Below, piece after piece: positions 26,167 to 35,196 of a stretch of DNA of 35,680 nt; the stretch's first letter is position 1; every line of letters begins with the position of its first letter. The notes below the pieces were generated by a model. It was not told where the DNA came from and did no database searches. It saw only the letters and a program-made list of their open reading frames with translations. The DNA is from Gammaproteobacteria bacterium (GTDB taxonomy: Bacteria; Pseudomonadota; Gammaproteobacteria; Enterobacterales; Kangiellaceae): positions 1 through 35,680 of the forward strand of contig JAOUOC010000007.1 in the NCBI GenBank assembly GCA_029880585.1, written 5' to 3'. The translations under genes were made by a program, and so were the position numbers.

Positions 26167-26591
26167 CCTTTTAGTTCCCAAGGGTCTAATAACTGAACGC
26201 CACTTTGCTGCATATCTTTTGTATTACGAGTTACAACGACCAAATCATACGCCAATCCTGAAGCTGCAATCAATCCATCAATTGCTGGCATAGGTTTGCC
26301 GGTCTGCTCAGCAGAACCTTGAATACGTCCCCACTGGATAGCAATATCCAAATCAAGTGGAATAATTCGCCCTTCAAATCTATTCTTTAAATCTTCTTCA
26401 ACCCACAATTTAATTTTTTCTTTACGATTTTCATCTGAAACCTTCTCAATTCCTTTTTCAATTTCACCAAAGGTCAAAACACTTACATACAGCTCGTATT
26501 CTTCTTGAGACTCTATCCATTTTGTCAAATTTTGATTGGGTTTTGGTTTGAATAATTCTGAAATAACACAAGTATCTAGCAGATAACTCAT
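26151..26591 (-). CDS. PIN-domain toxin (VapC/FitB type)
   Basis: This is a 146-residue type II toxin, expected to be an Mg-dependent RNase. The acidic PIN residues are visible: Asp in LLDTCVISELF, Glu in VLTFGEIEKGI, Asp in PAIDGLIAASG, and the final polar cluster VVTRNTKDM. The C-terminus (VQLLDPWEL) is typical of the FitB-like subgroup. Its ATG overlaps the antitoxin stop by 4 bp, so the pair is translationally coupled. The gene is intact. The RNA target cannot be predicted from sequence. Confidence 0.93.
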   Translation of the reverse strand: MSYLLDTCVISELFKPKPNQNLTKWIESQEEYELYVSVLTFGEIEKGIEKVSDENRKEKIKLWVEEDLKNRFEGRIIPLDLDIAIQWGRIQGSAEQTGKPMPAIDGLIAASGLAYDLVVVTRNTKDMQQSGVQLLDPWELKGADRL

Positions 26592-26842
26592 AATTCAATA
26601 TCTCTTGGTAAATCTTTGTTTCTTGAAATATCTAATGAAATATCTTTAAGCGGAGATGAATTAAAAAAACTGATCAGGTCAATTTCAGGTTTGGTTATTT
26701 TTTTGTAATCATCATAAGACATAATGACAACGGCTTTTTGCCCATGTCTGGTAACAAATTGAGGCTCATGACACATGGCTTGTTCAACCACCTGACTGAA
26801 TTTTCCTTTTGCATCCTGAAGCTGCCAAATACTCTTTTTCAT
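26588..26842 (-). CDS. Phd/YefM-type antitoxin
   Basis: This 84-residue antitoxin has an N-terminal DNA-binding fold (WQLQDAKGKFSQVVEQA, then PQFVTRHGQKAVVIMSYDDY) typical of Phd/YefM. Its C-terminal tail (FFNSSPLKDISLDISRNKDL) should wrap the toxin. It precedes and overlaps the PIN toxin gene. The promoter (26875-26903) and the 12-bp palindrome at 26858 fit conditional autorepression by the antitoxin-toxin complex. Confidence 0.92.
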   Translation of the reverse strand: MKKSIWQLQDAKGKFSQVVEQAMCHEPQFVTRHGQKAVVIMSYDDYKKITKPEIDLISFFNSSPLKDISLDISRNKDLPRDIEL

Positions 26843-26857
26843 ATTAACACCAAATCA

Positions 26858-26869
26858 CAGACTAGTCTG
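26858..26869. promoter_or_regulatory. Operator palindrome of the first toxin-antitoxin pair
   Basis: CAGACTAGTCTG is a perfect 12-bp palindrome between the -10 and the antitoxin start. A further GACTAG half follows directly. This is the expected place for antitoxin binding. Confidence 0.6.
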
Positions 26870-26874
26870 ACTAG

Positions 26875-26903
26875 ATAGTAAAATTTAAAACTTATATTGT
26901 CAA
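26875..26903 (-). promoter_or_regulatory. Promoter of the first toxin-antitoxin pair
   Basis: Reading minus, a perfect -35 (TTGACA, 26903-26898), a 17-bp spacer and TACTAT (-10, 26880-26875), 32 bp before the antitoxin ATG. Confidence 0.65.
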
Positions 26904-26930
26904 TGACAAAAAATTTTTTCTATCAGCTCT

Positions 26931-27578
26931 CTATACTCTATTATCTATTTCTAACGTAATTCTCGGCATATAGATATAGACCAACATCGCAATAATTGAC
27001 CCCAACCATGCCAACGCCATATCCTTGTGTGCATCCCAAACATCCCCCTGAGTTCCCAGATAGGCAATACCCAAATCACCACCAAAAAATTCTGCTGCAG
27101 CCCATTCAATTAATTCAAATAACATAGAGGTTGACATCACCACATTCACTGCATAAAAGTAACACCAGACATCAGTTGCTCGCGATTTTTGTGAAAAAAC
27201 TTCAAACAAGGGGACAAATAAAAGCAAACCATAAACAAAGTGTATTAAACGGTCAAAATGATTTCTTTCGAAGCCCAACATATCATTCAAAGACTGTCCA
27301 AAGATTGCTGTTGTCCATTCATTATAAGGAACTTCAGCATAAGTATAGTGCGCACCGACTTCATGCAAAGTCAGAAAAATGAACATCATGATATAAGAAG
27401 CATTGGAGAATTTAACATGCTTTCTTAGCCAAACCATCAGCCCCAGATAAATAACCACCAAAACATTTTCCAACATCCAATCATCACGAAATAGTGGGTT
27501 AATTGCCAAAAGAATCCATTCGATGGAGAAAATAATAGCAAGTATTTTGACGAGTTTATCTTGATTGATTTTATTCAC
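26931..27578 (-). CDS. DUF2238/YjdF family inner-membrane protein
   Basis: This is a membrane protein of about 215 residues with roughly six helices, for example ILAIIFSIEWILLAINPLF, VLVVIYLGLMVWL, YGLLLFVPLFEVF and LGSIIAMLVYIYM. Conserved polar blocks are TLHEVGAHYTYAEVPYNEW, RNHFDRLIHFVYG, FELIEWAAAEFFGGDLG and TQGDVWDAHKDM, the marks of the YjdF/DUF2238 family. The ORF track starts at a TTG that abuts the ribosome-binding site. The GTG at 27578, 6 nt after AAGGAG, is the better start. Its function is unknown; the His/Asp/Glu blocks in the membrane could bind metal. It seems monocistronic. Confidence 0.88.
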   Translation of the reverse strand: MNKINQDKLVKILAIIFSIEWILLAINPLFRDDWMLENVLVVIYLGLMVWLRKHVKFSNASYIMMFIFLTLHEVGAHYTYAEVPYNEWTTAIFGQSLNDMLGFERNHFDRLIHFVYGLLLFVPLFEVFSQKSRATDVWCYFYAVNVVMSTSMLFELIEWAAAEFFGGDLGIAYLGTQGDVWDAHKDMALAWLGSIIAMLVYIYMPRITLEIDNRV

Positions 27579-27795
27579 AAACAACTCCTTGTTAATTTCC
27601 TTTAACCTTAAAAGCCTGAAATGTTTTTACTACATTAATAACAATGTTGTGAAATTTGAAAGTTAAACCTCACAAAAAGTTCATTTTTAGTGCGACTTGA
27701 TTGAAATAATTAACATGAAATTAATCTCTCATATAAGATACGAAGAGAGTTCCCACATTCACGGGAATACCAATTTATTGCAACAATAACCTTTA

Positions 27796-28119
27796 CTAAC
27801 TTTTTGGTTTAATTTTAACTGCTGTTCCGTAGGCCAACAGCTCTGCTGAGCCCTGTAGGATTGTAGAGGTAGTGAAGCGTAAAGTAACAATACCATTTGC
27901 ACCCATAGATTCCGCCTCCTGGATCATTCTATCAACGGCTTGCTCTCTGGCTTCAGCTAGCATTTTGGTATATTCAGGAATTTCCCCCCCAACAATTGTT
28001 CTCAATCCTGCAATAATATCCTTACCAATATGACGAGCTCTGATTGTGTTCCCCCTAACCAAACCAATAGTTTCTTCTATTTCAAAATCCTTAAATTCAT
28101 CCTGAGTAGTCATTTTCAT
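27796..28119 (-). CDS. YbjQ/UPF0145 family protein
   Basis: This small cytoplasmic protein has 107 residues and matches the usual YbjQ length. Typical blocks are IGLVRGNTIRARHIGKDI, GLRTIVGGEIPEYTKML, REQAVDRMIQEAESMGANGI and the end ELLAYGTAVKI. The family has sometimes been called heavy-metal-binding, without firm proof, and forms a pentameric dodecin-like fold. Its ATG overlaps the stop of the upstream small membrane protein gene (TAATG), so the two are translationally coupled. The ATG two codons later is an alternative start. Confidence 0.92.
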   Translation of the reverse strand: MKMTTQDEFKDFEIEETIGLVRGNTIRARHIGKDIIAGLRTIVGGEIPEYTKMLAEAREQAVDRMIQEAESMGANGIVTLRFTTSTILQGSAELLAYGTAVKIKPKS

Positions 28120-28331
28120 TATTTTTCTATCTCCTTTGAGTAATAATCATCTTCTTTATTTTCCAGCCTTTCTTTCAAAACCTTAACAAATAATATTCCC
28201 ACGCCCGCCAAAACAAACAAGCCAATCAAACCAAAAGGAAAAGCAGCAATCATCCCAAATATCATTGCCAACAAATAGAGAACAGCTATTACTCCAAGAA
28301 ACGAGTATGCCCATTTTTCGTAGTTATCCAT
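28119..28331 (-). CDS. Small two-helix membrane protein coupled to the YbjQ-family gene
   Basis: This 70-residue protein has two membrane helices in succession (YSFLGVIAVLYLLAMIFGMIAAF and FGLIGLFVLAGVGILFV) and a charged C-terminal tail (KERLENKEDDYYSKEIEK). I recognise no named family. The stop-start overlap with the YbjQ-family gene suggests a functional pair, perhaps a membrane anchor or partner for that oligomer. AGGAG precedes the ATG. Confidence 0.75.
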   Translation of the reverse strand: MDNYEKWAYSFLGVIAVLYLLAMIFGMIAAFPFGLIGLFVLAGVGILFVKVLKERLENKEDDYYSKEIEK

Positions 28332-28378
28332 ATTTATACTCCTTTTTTAATTGCTGCTTTTATGACGTTGTATTCATC

Positions 28379-28852
28379 CTAAAACGGAATATCATCATCA
28401 AAATTATCGCTAAATCCTGAATCTTGTGCTGGTGCTGGACTGGTACTTTGATCCATTTGTGGTGGTTGCGATTGTGAAGGGGCACCAGAAGAACCACCTT
28501 CTGAACGTCCACCGAGCATTTGCATTACACCATTAAAATCAACAACCACTTCAGTTGTGTAACGATCCTGGCCCTGTTTGTCTTGCCATTTGCGGGTTTG
28601 TAATTTGCCCTCAATGTAAACTTGCGAACCCTTGCGCAGGTATTCACCAGCAATTTCGGCCAACTTGCCAAAGATTGAAATACGATGCCATTCTGTTTTT
28701 TCCTGCATCTGTCCTGAATTTTTATCTTTCCAGCTTTCACTGGTTGCCAGACTCAAATTGGCAATCGCGCTACCATTTGGCGTGTAACGCACTTCCGGAT
28801 CTTGTCCCAAACGCCCTACTAAAATCACTTTATTAATGCCACTGTTGGCCAT
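28379..28852 (-). CDS. ssb: Single-stranded DNA-binding protein
   Basis: The 157-residue SSB has an N-terminal OB fold ([59 protein letters not shown]). A Gly/Ser/Pro/Gln-rich flexible linker follows, then the acidic tip DDDIPF, which docks partner proteins at replication forks and repair sites. GGAG lies 8 nt before the ATG. The gene order ssb - MFS transporter - (divergent) uvrA is common in gammaproteobacteria. I saw no LexA box near it. Confidence 0.98.
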   Translation of the reverse strand: MANSGINKVILVGRLGQDPEVRYTPNGSAIANLSLATSESWKDKNSGQMQEKTEWHRISIFGKLAEIAGEYLRKGSQVYIEGKLQTRKWQDKQGQDRYTTEVVVDFNGVMQMLGGRSEGGSSGAPSQSQPPQMDQSTSPAPAQDSGFSDNFDDDIPF

Positions 28853-28950
28853 TGTTGTTCTCCTAAAACTCGATTAAATTTTTTAAACTTTTTCAATTTT
28901 AAAATCTGTAACTTACAAAATATTTAAACTTGATTTCCCCAATCACAAGA

Positions 28951-30318
28951 TTACTGTCTACTATATTTCTCTAAGCTCTTGGGATCAAGCTGGTTTTTAT
29001 CTGCTTTTAAATAAACTGCTCCTGCTTCAGGCAATGCAACTGCTTCAGAAACACCTTCAATCGCGCGAATTTCTTCTATCAGAGAAGAAAACTTTTCTTT
29101 GGATAACCCAGGCATAGTCAAAGTGTACGAGGTGACTGCAGGCGGATTTTTTAATCCCAAAGAAAAAATAGCCCAGAGCATACTGACAAAAGCCCCTACC
29201 AGATAAATGCCGTTAGCACCATAATATTGCATTATTAAGCCGGCTGTTGGTCCACCTAAAAAAGCGCCTGCAAACTGACAGGTCGAATAAACCCCTAACG
29301 CTGTTCCTTTGCCAGAAAGTGGTGCAATTCTTGATACCATCGAAGGCAACAGCGCTTCCATCAAATTAAAACCGGCGAAATAAAAAATCAGTACTACAAT
29401 CACAGATGTCAATCCGGGTTGATAACTTCCTAATAAAAACTGCACCAAAGCTATCACCAGAACAGCAATCATCATCACTCTTGCATGTTGGCGTTTTTTT
29501 TCTGCAAAAATAATCATAGGCAGCATAATTAGCACGCCAGCAGCCATGGTACCAAGATAAATCCAGCTGTGTTCAGTCAGCTCAACACCCAGATCAATCA
29601 AACGGGTTGGAAAGGTCACAAAAAAGGCCGTCAGCAAAAAATGCAGGGTAAAAATACCAAAATTCAAACGCATCAACTGGCCGTCTTTAAAAATGCTATT
29701 AAATTGATTATGGGTAGCAATGGCGTCTCTTTGTTCAAATCTGGTTTGAGGGTCAGGTGTTACAAACTGAACAATACCCATTGCAACACAGGCCAAAACT
29801 GCCGTAGAGATAAAGATGCCTTTTAAGCCAAACCACACAGTCATGACAGGCCCAAGAACCATTGCCAGAGTAAAGGCAATTCCTATACTCATACCGATAC
29901 TGGCCATAATTTTGGTTCGCTGTTCATCTCTGGATAAATCTGCTGCCAATGCCATCACTGCACTGGCAATGGCCCCGCCACCTTGTAAAAAGCGACCAAC
30001 AATCACACCATAAATATGATCACTGAAAGCGGCAACCAGACTACCAATGACAAACAGACTAAGCCCCATCAGAATTATGGGTTTGCGACCATATTTATCA
30101 GACAACCAACCAAAAGGTATTTGAAAAACCGCTTGTGTTAAACCATAAGCACCTATTGCCAGACCAATCAAGGCAGGCGTATAACCTTGCAGTTGCTGAC
30201 CGATTACACTAAAAATTGGTAACAGCATAAAAAGCCCAAGCATTCGTAATGCGAAAACACTACTTAGTGTGATTGCAGCTTTTTTTTCTGTTGAATTCAT
30301 CCCCGAATGACTAATCAT
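28951..30318 (-). CDS. MFS transporter, YajR-like with C-terminal soluble domain
   Basis: This is a 12-helix major facilitator protein of 455 residues. The motif-A loop is [15 protein letters not shown] after helix 2, and helices 4-5 carry [20 protein letters not shown]. The last 60 residues after the membrane domain ([31 protein letters not shown]) form a small ferredoxin-like domain, as in E. coli YajR. The substrate is unknown. The ATG at 30300 (MNSTEKKAA) is an alternative start. The gene lies between ssb and uvrA, a conserved position, and is transcribed away from uvrA. Confidence 0.9.
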   Translation of the reverse strand: MISHSGMNSTEKKAAITLSSVFALRMLGLFMLLPIFSVIGQQLQGYTPALIGLAIGAYGLTQAVFQIPFGWLSDKYGRKPIILMGLSLFVIGSLVAAFSDHIYGVIVGRFLQGGGAIASAVMALAADLSRDEQRTKIMASIGMSIGIAFTLAMVLGPVMTVWFGLKGIFISTAVLACVAMGIVQFVTPDPQTRFEQRDAIATHNQFNSIFKDGQLMRLNFGIFTLHFLLTAFFVTFPTRLIDLGVELTEHSWIYLGTMAAGVLIMLPMIIFAEKKRQHARVMMIAVLVIALVQFLLGSYQPGLTSVIVVLIFYFAGFNLMEALLPSMVSRIAPLSGKGTALGVYSTCQFAGAFLGGPTAGLIMQYYGANGIYLVGAFVSMLWAIFSLGLKNPPAVTSYTLTMPGLSKEKFSSLIEEIRAIEGVSEAVALPEAGAVYLKADKNQLDPKSLEKYSRQ

Positions 30319-30391
30319 CTTTGCGCTTACTACCCTTTACGAGTTATCATACCCAGTTGTTTTTTCAATCGGGTATTATACAGAATCAGTT

Positions 30392-33223
30392 ATGGAACAT
30401 ATAGAAGTTCACGGTGCTAAAACGCATAATCTTAAGAATATCGATGTTACACTTCCTCGCGACAAGCTGATCGTTATTACTGGTCTGTCAGGTTCAGGCA
30501 AGTCCTCACTTGCCTTTGACACTTTATATGCTGAAGGGCAACGTCGCTATGTAGAGTCTTTATCTGCCTATGCCAGACAGTTTTTATCCTTAATGGAAAA
30601 ACCCGATGTTGAACATATTGAAGGCTTATCGCCTGCTATTTCCATCGAACAAAAATCCACTTCGCATAATCCACGCTCAACCGTTGGAACTATAACAGAA
30701 ATTTATGACTATTTAAGACTATTATTTGCTCGGGTTGGCACTCCCTTTTGCCCGACACACAATGCGGCTCTGGAAGCACAAACTGTTAGTCAAATGGTTG
30801 ATCATACTTTGGAACTGCCCGAAGAAAGTAAAATGTTATTGCTGGCACCTGTGGTCAGGAATCGTAAAGGCGAGCATTTGCATCTGTTTGAAGAGTTGCA
30901 GGCAAAAGGCTATGTAAGAGCAAGGGTCAACGGTGTAACTTATGAACTCACAGAAGTACCCGCATTGGAGCTTCATAAAAAGCATACCATTGAAGTGGTG
31001 GTTGATCGTTTTAAAGTAAAGGCCGACATGAAGCAACGACTGGCTGAGTCCTTTGAAACTGCTCTTGAGTTAAGCGATGGTCTGGCATTAATAGCACCAA
31101 TGGAAGAAGATTCCGACATCGAAGAAATTTTGTTTTCTGCAAAGTTTGCCTGCCCTGAATGTGGCTATAGTTTGTCAGAACTTGAGCCCAGATTGTTTTC
31201 TTTTAATAATCCTGCTGGCGCATGCCAAACCTGTGATGGATTGGGCGTTGATCAGTTTTTCGATCCTGATCAGGTTGTCGTTAATCCGGAAATTTCATTA
31301 TCCGGTGGCGCTGTCAGAGGTTGGGACAAGCGCAATGTCTATTATTTTCATATGCTTAAATCTCTTGCCAAACACTACAGCTTTAGTCTGGAAGAACCCT
31401 ATGAAAAACTGGACCAAAAAATAAAAGATGCCATCTTGTATGGTAGCGGTAAAGAGAAAATAGACTTTACTTTTGTTAACGACCGGGGCGACATTTTGAC
31501 CCGTCAACACACCTTTGAAGGTGTAATCCCTAATATGCAGCGGCGTTACAAGGAAACCGAATCAATTGCGGTAAGAGAAGAATTACAAAAGCTGATGACG
31601 ACTCAATCCTGCCCTTCATGTTCAGGCTCTCGCTTAAAGGAATCAGCCAGACATGTTTTGATTGCTGACAGAAATCTTCCTCAAATTGCCCATTTGGCCA
31701 TTGATGAGGCCATGATGTTTTTCCGTGATCTGAAACTGGAAGGTCAGCGCGGACAAATTGCAGAAAAAATATTAAAAGAAATTGTTGCTCGACTGGAGTT
31801 TTTGGTCAATGTCGGTCTGGATTATTTGTCGCTGGAAAGAAGTGCCGAAACCTTATCAGGTGGTGAAGCTCAGCGGATAAGATTGGCCAGTCAAATTGGT
31901 GCAGGTCTGGTTGGTGTCATGTATGTACTGGATGAACCATCCATTGGTTTACATCAAAGAGATAATGAAAGATTATTGAAAACACTATTTCATTTAAGAG
32001 ATCTGGGCAATACAGTCATTGTAGTTGAACATGATGAAGATGCCATACGTCAGGCTGATCATATTCTGGATATTGGTCCCGGCGCCGGTGTTCATGGTGG
32101 AGAAATTGTTGCTCAAGGTAAACTGGATGATATTCTCAACAATAAAAACTCTCTAACAGGCCAATACTTGTCCGGTCAGCAGGAAATTGCCATCCCCAAA
32201 CAAAGGCATACCGCTAAAGATAACCAACATCTGCTACTGAGTGGTGCAAGAGGAAACAACTTGCAAAATGTCACTTTGAAACTACCAGTTGGAGTAATGA
32301 CCTGTGTGACAGGTGTTTCCGGCTCAGGTAAATCTACATTAATTAATAATACCTTGTACCCCATTGCAGCAACCAAACTGAATCGGGCAACCAGTTTGAA
32401 GCCCTCTTCTTACGACAAATGTGAAGGTATGGAGTTTTTTGACAAGGTCGTCGATATTGATCAAAGCCCTATTGGCAGAACACCGCGCTCCAATCCTGCC
32501 ACTTACACTGGCATATTTACGCCTGTTAGAGAATTATTTGCTGGCACTCAAGAGGCACGATCTAGAGGTTATAAACCCGGACGCTTCAGCTTTAATGTCA
32601 AAGGAGGACGATGTGAGGCATGTCAGGGAGATGGCGTGATTAAAGTTGAAATGCACTTTTTGCCAGATGTTTATGTGCCATGTGATGTCTGTAAAGGCAA
32701 GCGATACAACAGAGAAACCCTGGAAGTCATCTACAAGGGAAAAAACATTCATCAGGTACTGGAAATGACGGTAGAAGATGCTGTAGATTTTTTTGATGCC
32801 ATTCCGGTTATTGCCAGAAAACTTAAAACCTTGATGGATGTTGGTCTGTCCTATATTAAGCTTGGCCAGTCTGCCACCACCTTGTCAGGAGGCGAAGCGC
32901 AGCGAGTCAAATTATCGCGCGAATTAAGCAAAAGAGATACTGGCCAAACAATTTATATTCTGGACGAGCCTACAACAGGACTACATTTCCACGATGTTAA
33001 ACAGTTACTGGCGGTACTCAATAAACTCAGAGACCATGGTAATACCATTGTGGTTATTGAGCATAATCTGGATGTAATAAAAACAGCTGACTGGATCATC
33101 GATCTAGGCCCTGAGGGTGGCAATAAGGGTGGGCAAATTATTGCAGAAGGAACTCCCGAAACCGTAGCACAAAGCAAAATCTCTCATACCGGTAGATTTT
33201 TAAAAGAACTTTTGGGAAATTGA
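30392..33223 (+). CDS. uvrA: Excinuclease ABC subunit A
   Basis: UvrA is the damage sensor of nucleotide excision repair; it loads UvrB. The 943-residue protein is full length and very close to E. coli UvrA. It has two ABC ATPase modules: Walker [12 protein letters not shown] (about 31) and [11 protein letters not shown] (about 642), with signature motifs [14 protein letters not shown] and [14 protein letters not shown]. It also has two zinc modules, CPECGYS...CQTCDGLG (about 253-280) and [10 protein letters not shown]...CDVCKGKR (about 740-770). No ribosome-binding site precedes the ATG, and a -10-like TATTAT lies 12 bp upstream, so the mRNA may be nearly leaderless. It is followed 4 bp later by a glycosyltransferase gene. 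Confidence 0.99.
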   Translation: MEHIEVHGAKTHNLKNIDVTLPRDKLIVITGLSGSGKSSLAFDTLYAEGQRRYVESLSAYARQFLSLMEKPDVEHIEGLSPAISIEQKSTSHNPRSTVGTITEIYDYLRLLFARVGTPFCPTHNAALEAQTVSQMVDHTLELPEESKMLLLAPVVRNRKGEHLHLFEELQAKGYVRARVNGVTYELTEVPALELHKKHTIEVVVDRFKVKADMKQRLAESFETALELSDGLALIAPMEEDSDIEEILFSAKFACPECGYSLSELEPRLFSFNNPAGACQTCDGLGVDQFFDPDQVVVNPEISLSGGAVRGWDKRNVYYFHMLKSLAKHYSFSLEEPYEKLDQKIKDAILYGSGKEKIDFTFVNDRGDILTRQHTFEGVIPNMQRRYKETESIAVREELQKLMTTQSCPSCSGSRLKESARHVLIADRNLPQIAHLAIDEAMMFFRDLKLEGQRGQIAEKILKEIVARLEFLVNVGLDYLSLERSAETLSGGEAQRIRLASQIGAGLVGVMYVLDEPSIGLHQRDNERLLKTLFHLRDLGNTVIVVEHDEDAIRQADHILDIGPGAGVHGGEIVAQGKLDDILNNKNSLTGQYLSGQQEIAIPKQRHTAKDNQHLLLSGARGNNLQNVTLKLPVGVMTCVTGVSGSGKSTLINNTLYPIAATKLNRATSLKPSSYDKCEGMEFFDKVVDIDQSPIGRTPRSNPATYTGIFTPVRELFAGTQEARSRGYKPGRFSFNVKGGRCEACQGDGVIKVEMHFLPDVYVPCDVCKGKRYNRETLEVIYKGKNIHQVLEMTVEDAVDFFDAIPVIARKLKTLMDVGLSYIKLGQSATTLSGGEAQRVKLSRELSKRDTGQTIYILDEPTTGLHFHDVKQLLAVLNKLRDHGNTIVVIEHNLDVIKTADWIIDLGPEGGNKGGQIIAEGTPETVAQSKISHTGRFLKELLGN

Positions 33224-33227
33224 TCGG

Positions 33228-34466
33228 GTGAGTGTAAAAGTTTTAGTCATAGGTTATGTCTGGCCAGAACCAAAGTCATCTGCTGCTGGTAGCCATATGC
33301 TTTCATTGCTAAGGCTCTTCAAACAACAGAATTGGCAAGTGACCTTTGCCACGCCAGCGCAAAAAACCGAACATATGATTGATTTAAGTCTTGAAGAAAT
33401 CGAAACTGCAGAAATTCAGCTCAATGATTCTTCTTTTGATGATTGGGTTAGCAAACTCCAACCTGACATAGTCATGTTTGATCGTTTTATGATGGAAGAA
33501 CAGTTTGGTTGGCGAGTAGAACAAGCTTGTCCGCAAGCACTCAGAATTCTGGATACCGAAGATCTGCAAAGCCTGAGAAATGCAAGACATAAAGCAATAA
33601 AACAGGATCTGAAATTTGAAATTTCAGATTTGCTTTCTAGTGATCTGGCTAAAAGAGAAATTGCAGCAATTTATCGCAGTGATCTGTCACTGATTATTTC
33701 AGATTATGAAATTACACTTCTACAAAATCATTTTCAAATTTCTGACTCACACATACATCATCTACCCTTTATGCTCGACCTGAAAAAATTGGATAGTGAT
33801 TCTCCAGACTTCGAACAGAGAAATCATTTTGTCACCATTGGCAACTTTCGCCATGAACCCAATTGGGATGGTGTACTTTATTTACAATCTATCTGGCCAT
33901 TGATCAGAAAAGAATTACCGGAAACTGAATGTCATATTTATGGTTCCTATCCACCGAAAAAAGCAACGCAACTGAATAATCCGAAAAATGGCTTTTTAGT
34001 TAAGGGTTGGGCTGAAGATGTAAATGAAGTGATGAGAAATGCCAGAGTATGTTTGTCTCCCCTACGATTTGGCGCCGGGATAAAAGGCAAGTTTATAGAT
34101 GCCATGCAATGTGGTACGCCGATAGTTACTACAGATATCGGCGCTGAAGGCATGACAGGTGATTTACCCTGGCCAGGACTGATTGCCAATGATGTAGAAT
34201 CAATTGCCAGGAATGCTGTTGAACTCTATCAAAACAAAAATTTGTGGAATAAAAACCAACAAGCAATTCAACCATTATTGAAAGATCGCTATGAAGGGGA
34301 AAAATTGGGTAAAGAATTGATTGCGAAGATTTCTCTGTTACAAAATAACCTGACTCAACATAGACAGCAAAACTTCATTGGTGCAATGTTAAACCATCAC
34401 ACCATGAAAAGTACCCAATATATGTCTAAGTGGATTGAGGTGAAGAACAAGCTGGAAAATGATTAA
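33228..34466 (+). CDS. GT4-like glycosyltransferase (group 1)
   Basis: The 412-residue protein starts at GTG 4 bp after the uvrA stop, preceded by ATCGG. The N-terminal domain has the start of a GT-B fold (VKVLVIGYVWPEPKSSAAGS; LQPDIVMFDRFMMEEQFGW). The C-terminal domain carries the donor-binding region of GT4 enzymes: VTIGNFRHEPNWDGVLYL, ARVCLSPLRFGAGIKGKFID, then AMQCGTPIVTTDIGAEGM with the usual Gly/Pro-rich loop. It probably transfers a sugar in envelope or polysaccharide synthesis; donor and acceptor are unknown. Its stop overlaps the stop of the convergent PIN toxin gene by 4 bp. Coupling to uvrA is probably only transcriptional. Confidence 0.87.
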   Translation: MSVKVLVIGYVWPEPKSSAAGSHMLSLLRLFKQQNWQVTFATPAQKTEHMIDLSLEEIETAEIQLNDSSFDDWVSKLQPDIVMFDRFMMEEQFGWRVEQACPQALRILDTEDLQSLRNARHKAIKQDLKFEISDLLSSDLAKREIAAIYRSDLSLIISDYEITLLQNHFQISDSHIHHLPFMLDLKKLDSDSPDFEQRNHFVTIGNFRHEPNWDGVLYLQSIWPLIRKELPETECHIYGSYPPKKATQLNNPKNGFLVKGWAEDVNEVMRNARVCLSPLRFGAGIKGKFIDAMQCGTPIVTTDIGAEGMTGDLPWPGLIANDVESIARNAVELYQNKNLWNKNQQAIQPLLKDRYEGEKLGKELIAKISLLQNNLTQHRQQNFIGAMLNHHTMKSTQYMSKWIEVKNKLEND

Positions 34467-34858
34467 AGTAATTTTAAACCGTAAGATTCGTATTTTGACA
34501 TATCTCCATCCATAGAAACCAAATTATAATCTCCGGTTATAGCCTGCCATACCAACATTCTGTCAAAAGGGTCTTTATGCTCCAAACGTGGCAAATTATG
34601 AAATGAAGAACTAACCTGAGCATCCAGTGGAATGCAATTTATCCCCATTTTTGAAGCAAGTTCTGGAAAATCTTCTGGTTTTGCATCACTGAGTGATAGC
34701 CTTCCCAAAGAGTATTTCAAAGATATTTCCCACAGAGAAATACTCGATAAACAAACCTCATTATATGGGTCTTCTAAAATATCCAAAATATGTCTGGATA
34801 TTTTAGTAGGCGAGAAAATCAACCACAGGAAAATATGTGTATCTATCAATAATCTCAT
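34463..34858 (-). CDS. PIN-domain toxin (VapC type)
   Basis: This 131-residue putative RNase toxin is distinct in sequence from the one at 26151. PIN residues are Asp in LLIDTHIFLWL, Glu in SSISLWEISLKYSLGRL, Asp in HKDPFDRMLVWQA, and Asp in LVSMDGDMSKY. The SLWEIxxK and DPFDRxLxxQA blocks are typical of the COG3744-type PIN subgroup. Its start overlaps the antitoxin stop by 4 bp and its stop overlaps the glycosyltransferase stop by 4 bp. Confidence 0.93.
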   Translation of the reverse strand: MRLLIDTHIFLWLIFSPTKISRHILDILEDPYNEVCLSSISLWEISLKYSLGRLSLSDAKPEDFPELASKMGINCIPLDAQVSSSFHNLPRLEHKDPFDRMLVWQAITGDYNLVSMDGDMSKYESYGLKLL

Positions 34859-35100
34859 GATGATAAAAATTCTTCATCATCCATTTTAAAATTAGAGGCA
34901 AGAGAAAAACTTCCCTTGTTTTCGAGCAATCCAAATTTCCTTTTTTCACTTAACGCTATGTATTTATCAACCGGAATTAATACTGCAGCAGCTTCTTTTC
35001 TTTTCCCATAACTCACGAGATACTCCTGCCCCTCCTCTTTAACCTGCTTGATAATATCGGAAAATCTGGCCTTAAATTCTCCTACTTGCACTTTTTTCAT
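34855..35100 (-). CDS. Phd/YefM-type antitoxin
   Basis: The 81-residue protein has the Phd/YefM N-terminal DNA-binding fold (VQVGEFKARFSDIIKQVKEE, then EYLVSYGKRKEAAAVLIPVD). Its acidic C-terminal tail (FSLASNFKMDDEEFLSS) should neutralise the toxin. AGGT lies 5 nt before the ATG. It is followed by the coupled PIN toxin gene. Two palindromes and a good promoter lie just upstream. Confidence 0.92.
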   Translation of the reverse strand: MKKVQVGEFKARFSDIIKQVKEEGQEYLVSYGKRKEAAAVLIPVDKYIALSEKRKFGLLENKGSFSLASNFKMDDEEFLSS

Positions 35101-35116
35101 AGTGACCTACATTCAC

Positions 35117-35128
35117 AATCATATGATT
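35117..35128. promoter_or_regulatory. Operator palindrome of the second toxin-antitoxin pair
   Basis: AATCATATGATT is a perfect 12-bp palindrome 17 bp before the antitoxin start. An AAATCAT half site recurs at 35136. It is positioned for autorepression. Confidence 0.5.
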
Positions 35129-35151
35129 TAGTTTAAAATCATCACATGGTT

Positions 35152-35181
35152 ACTATAGACTTATTCTTGACAAGTTGTCAA
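35152..35181 (-). promoter_or_regulatory. Promoter of the second toxin-antitoxin pair
   Basis: Reading minus, a perfect -35 (TTGACA, 35181-35176), an 18-bp spacer and TATAGT (-10, 35157-35152), 51 bp before the antitoxin ATG. Confidence 0.6.
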
Positions 35182-35184
35182 GAA
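35164..35184. promoter_or_regulatory. 21-bp perfect palindrome over the -35
   Basis: TTCTTGACAA-G-TTGTCAAGAA has perfect 10-bp arms and covers the -35 of the toxin-antitoxin promoter. It lies 12 bp after the stop of the DsrE-family gene. It lacks a T tract, so an operator is more likely than a terminator. Confidence 0.55.
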
Positions 35185-35196
35185 CGTTTTAAGCAA

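Noticed and set aside
27749-27770. GTTCCCACATTCACGGGAAT looks like a type I CRISPR repeat core
   Set aside because: I see only one copy, with no spacers, second repeat or cas gene in the window. The stem is 5 bp with no T tract, so it is not a clear terminator either.
27579-27795. Possible small RNA or gene in the gap upstream of the YjdF-like gene
   Set aside because: The segment is AT-rich, has no ORF with a ribosome-binding site and no promoter-terminator pair that I can support.
30319-30391. LexA box between the MFS gene and uvrA
   Set aside because: No CTGT-N8-ACAG match could be found; only a TACAG half is present.
35164-35184. Terminator of the DsrE-family gene
   Set aside because: The palindrome has a one-base centre and no following T tract, and it coincides with a good -35 element, so I list it as an operator.
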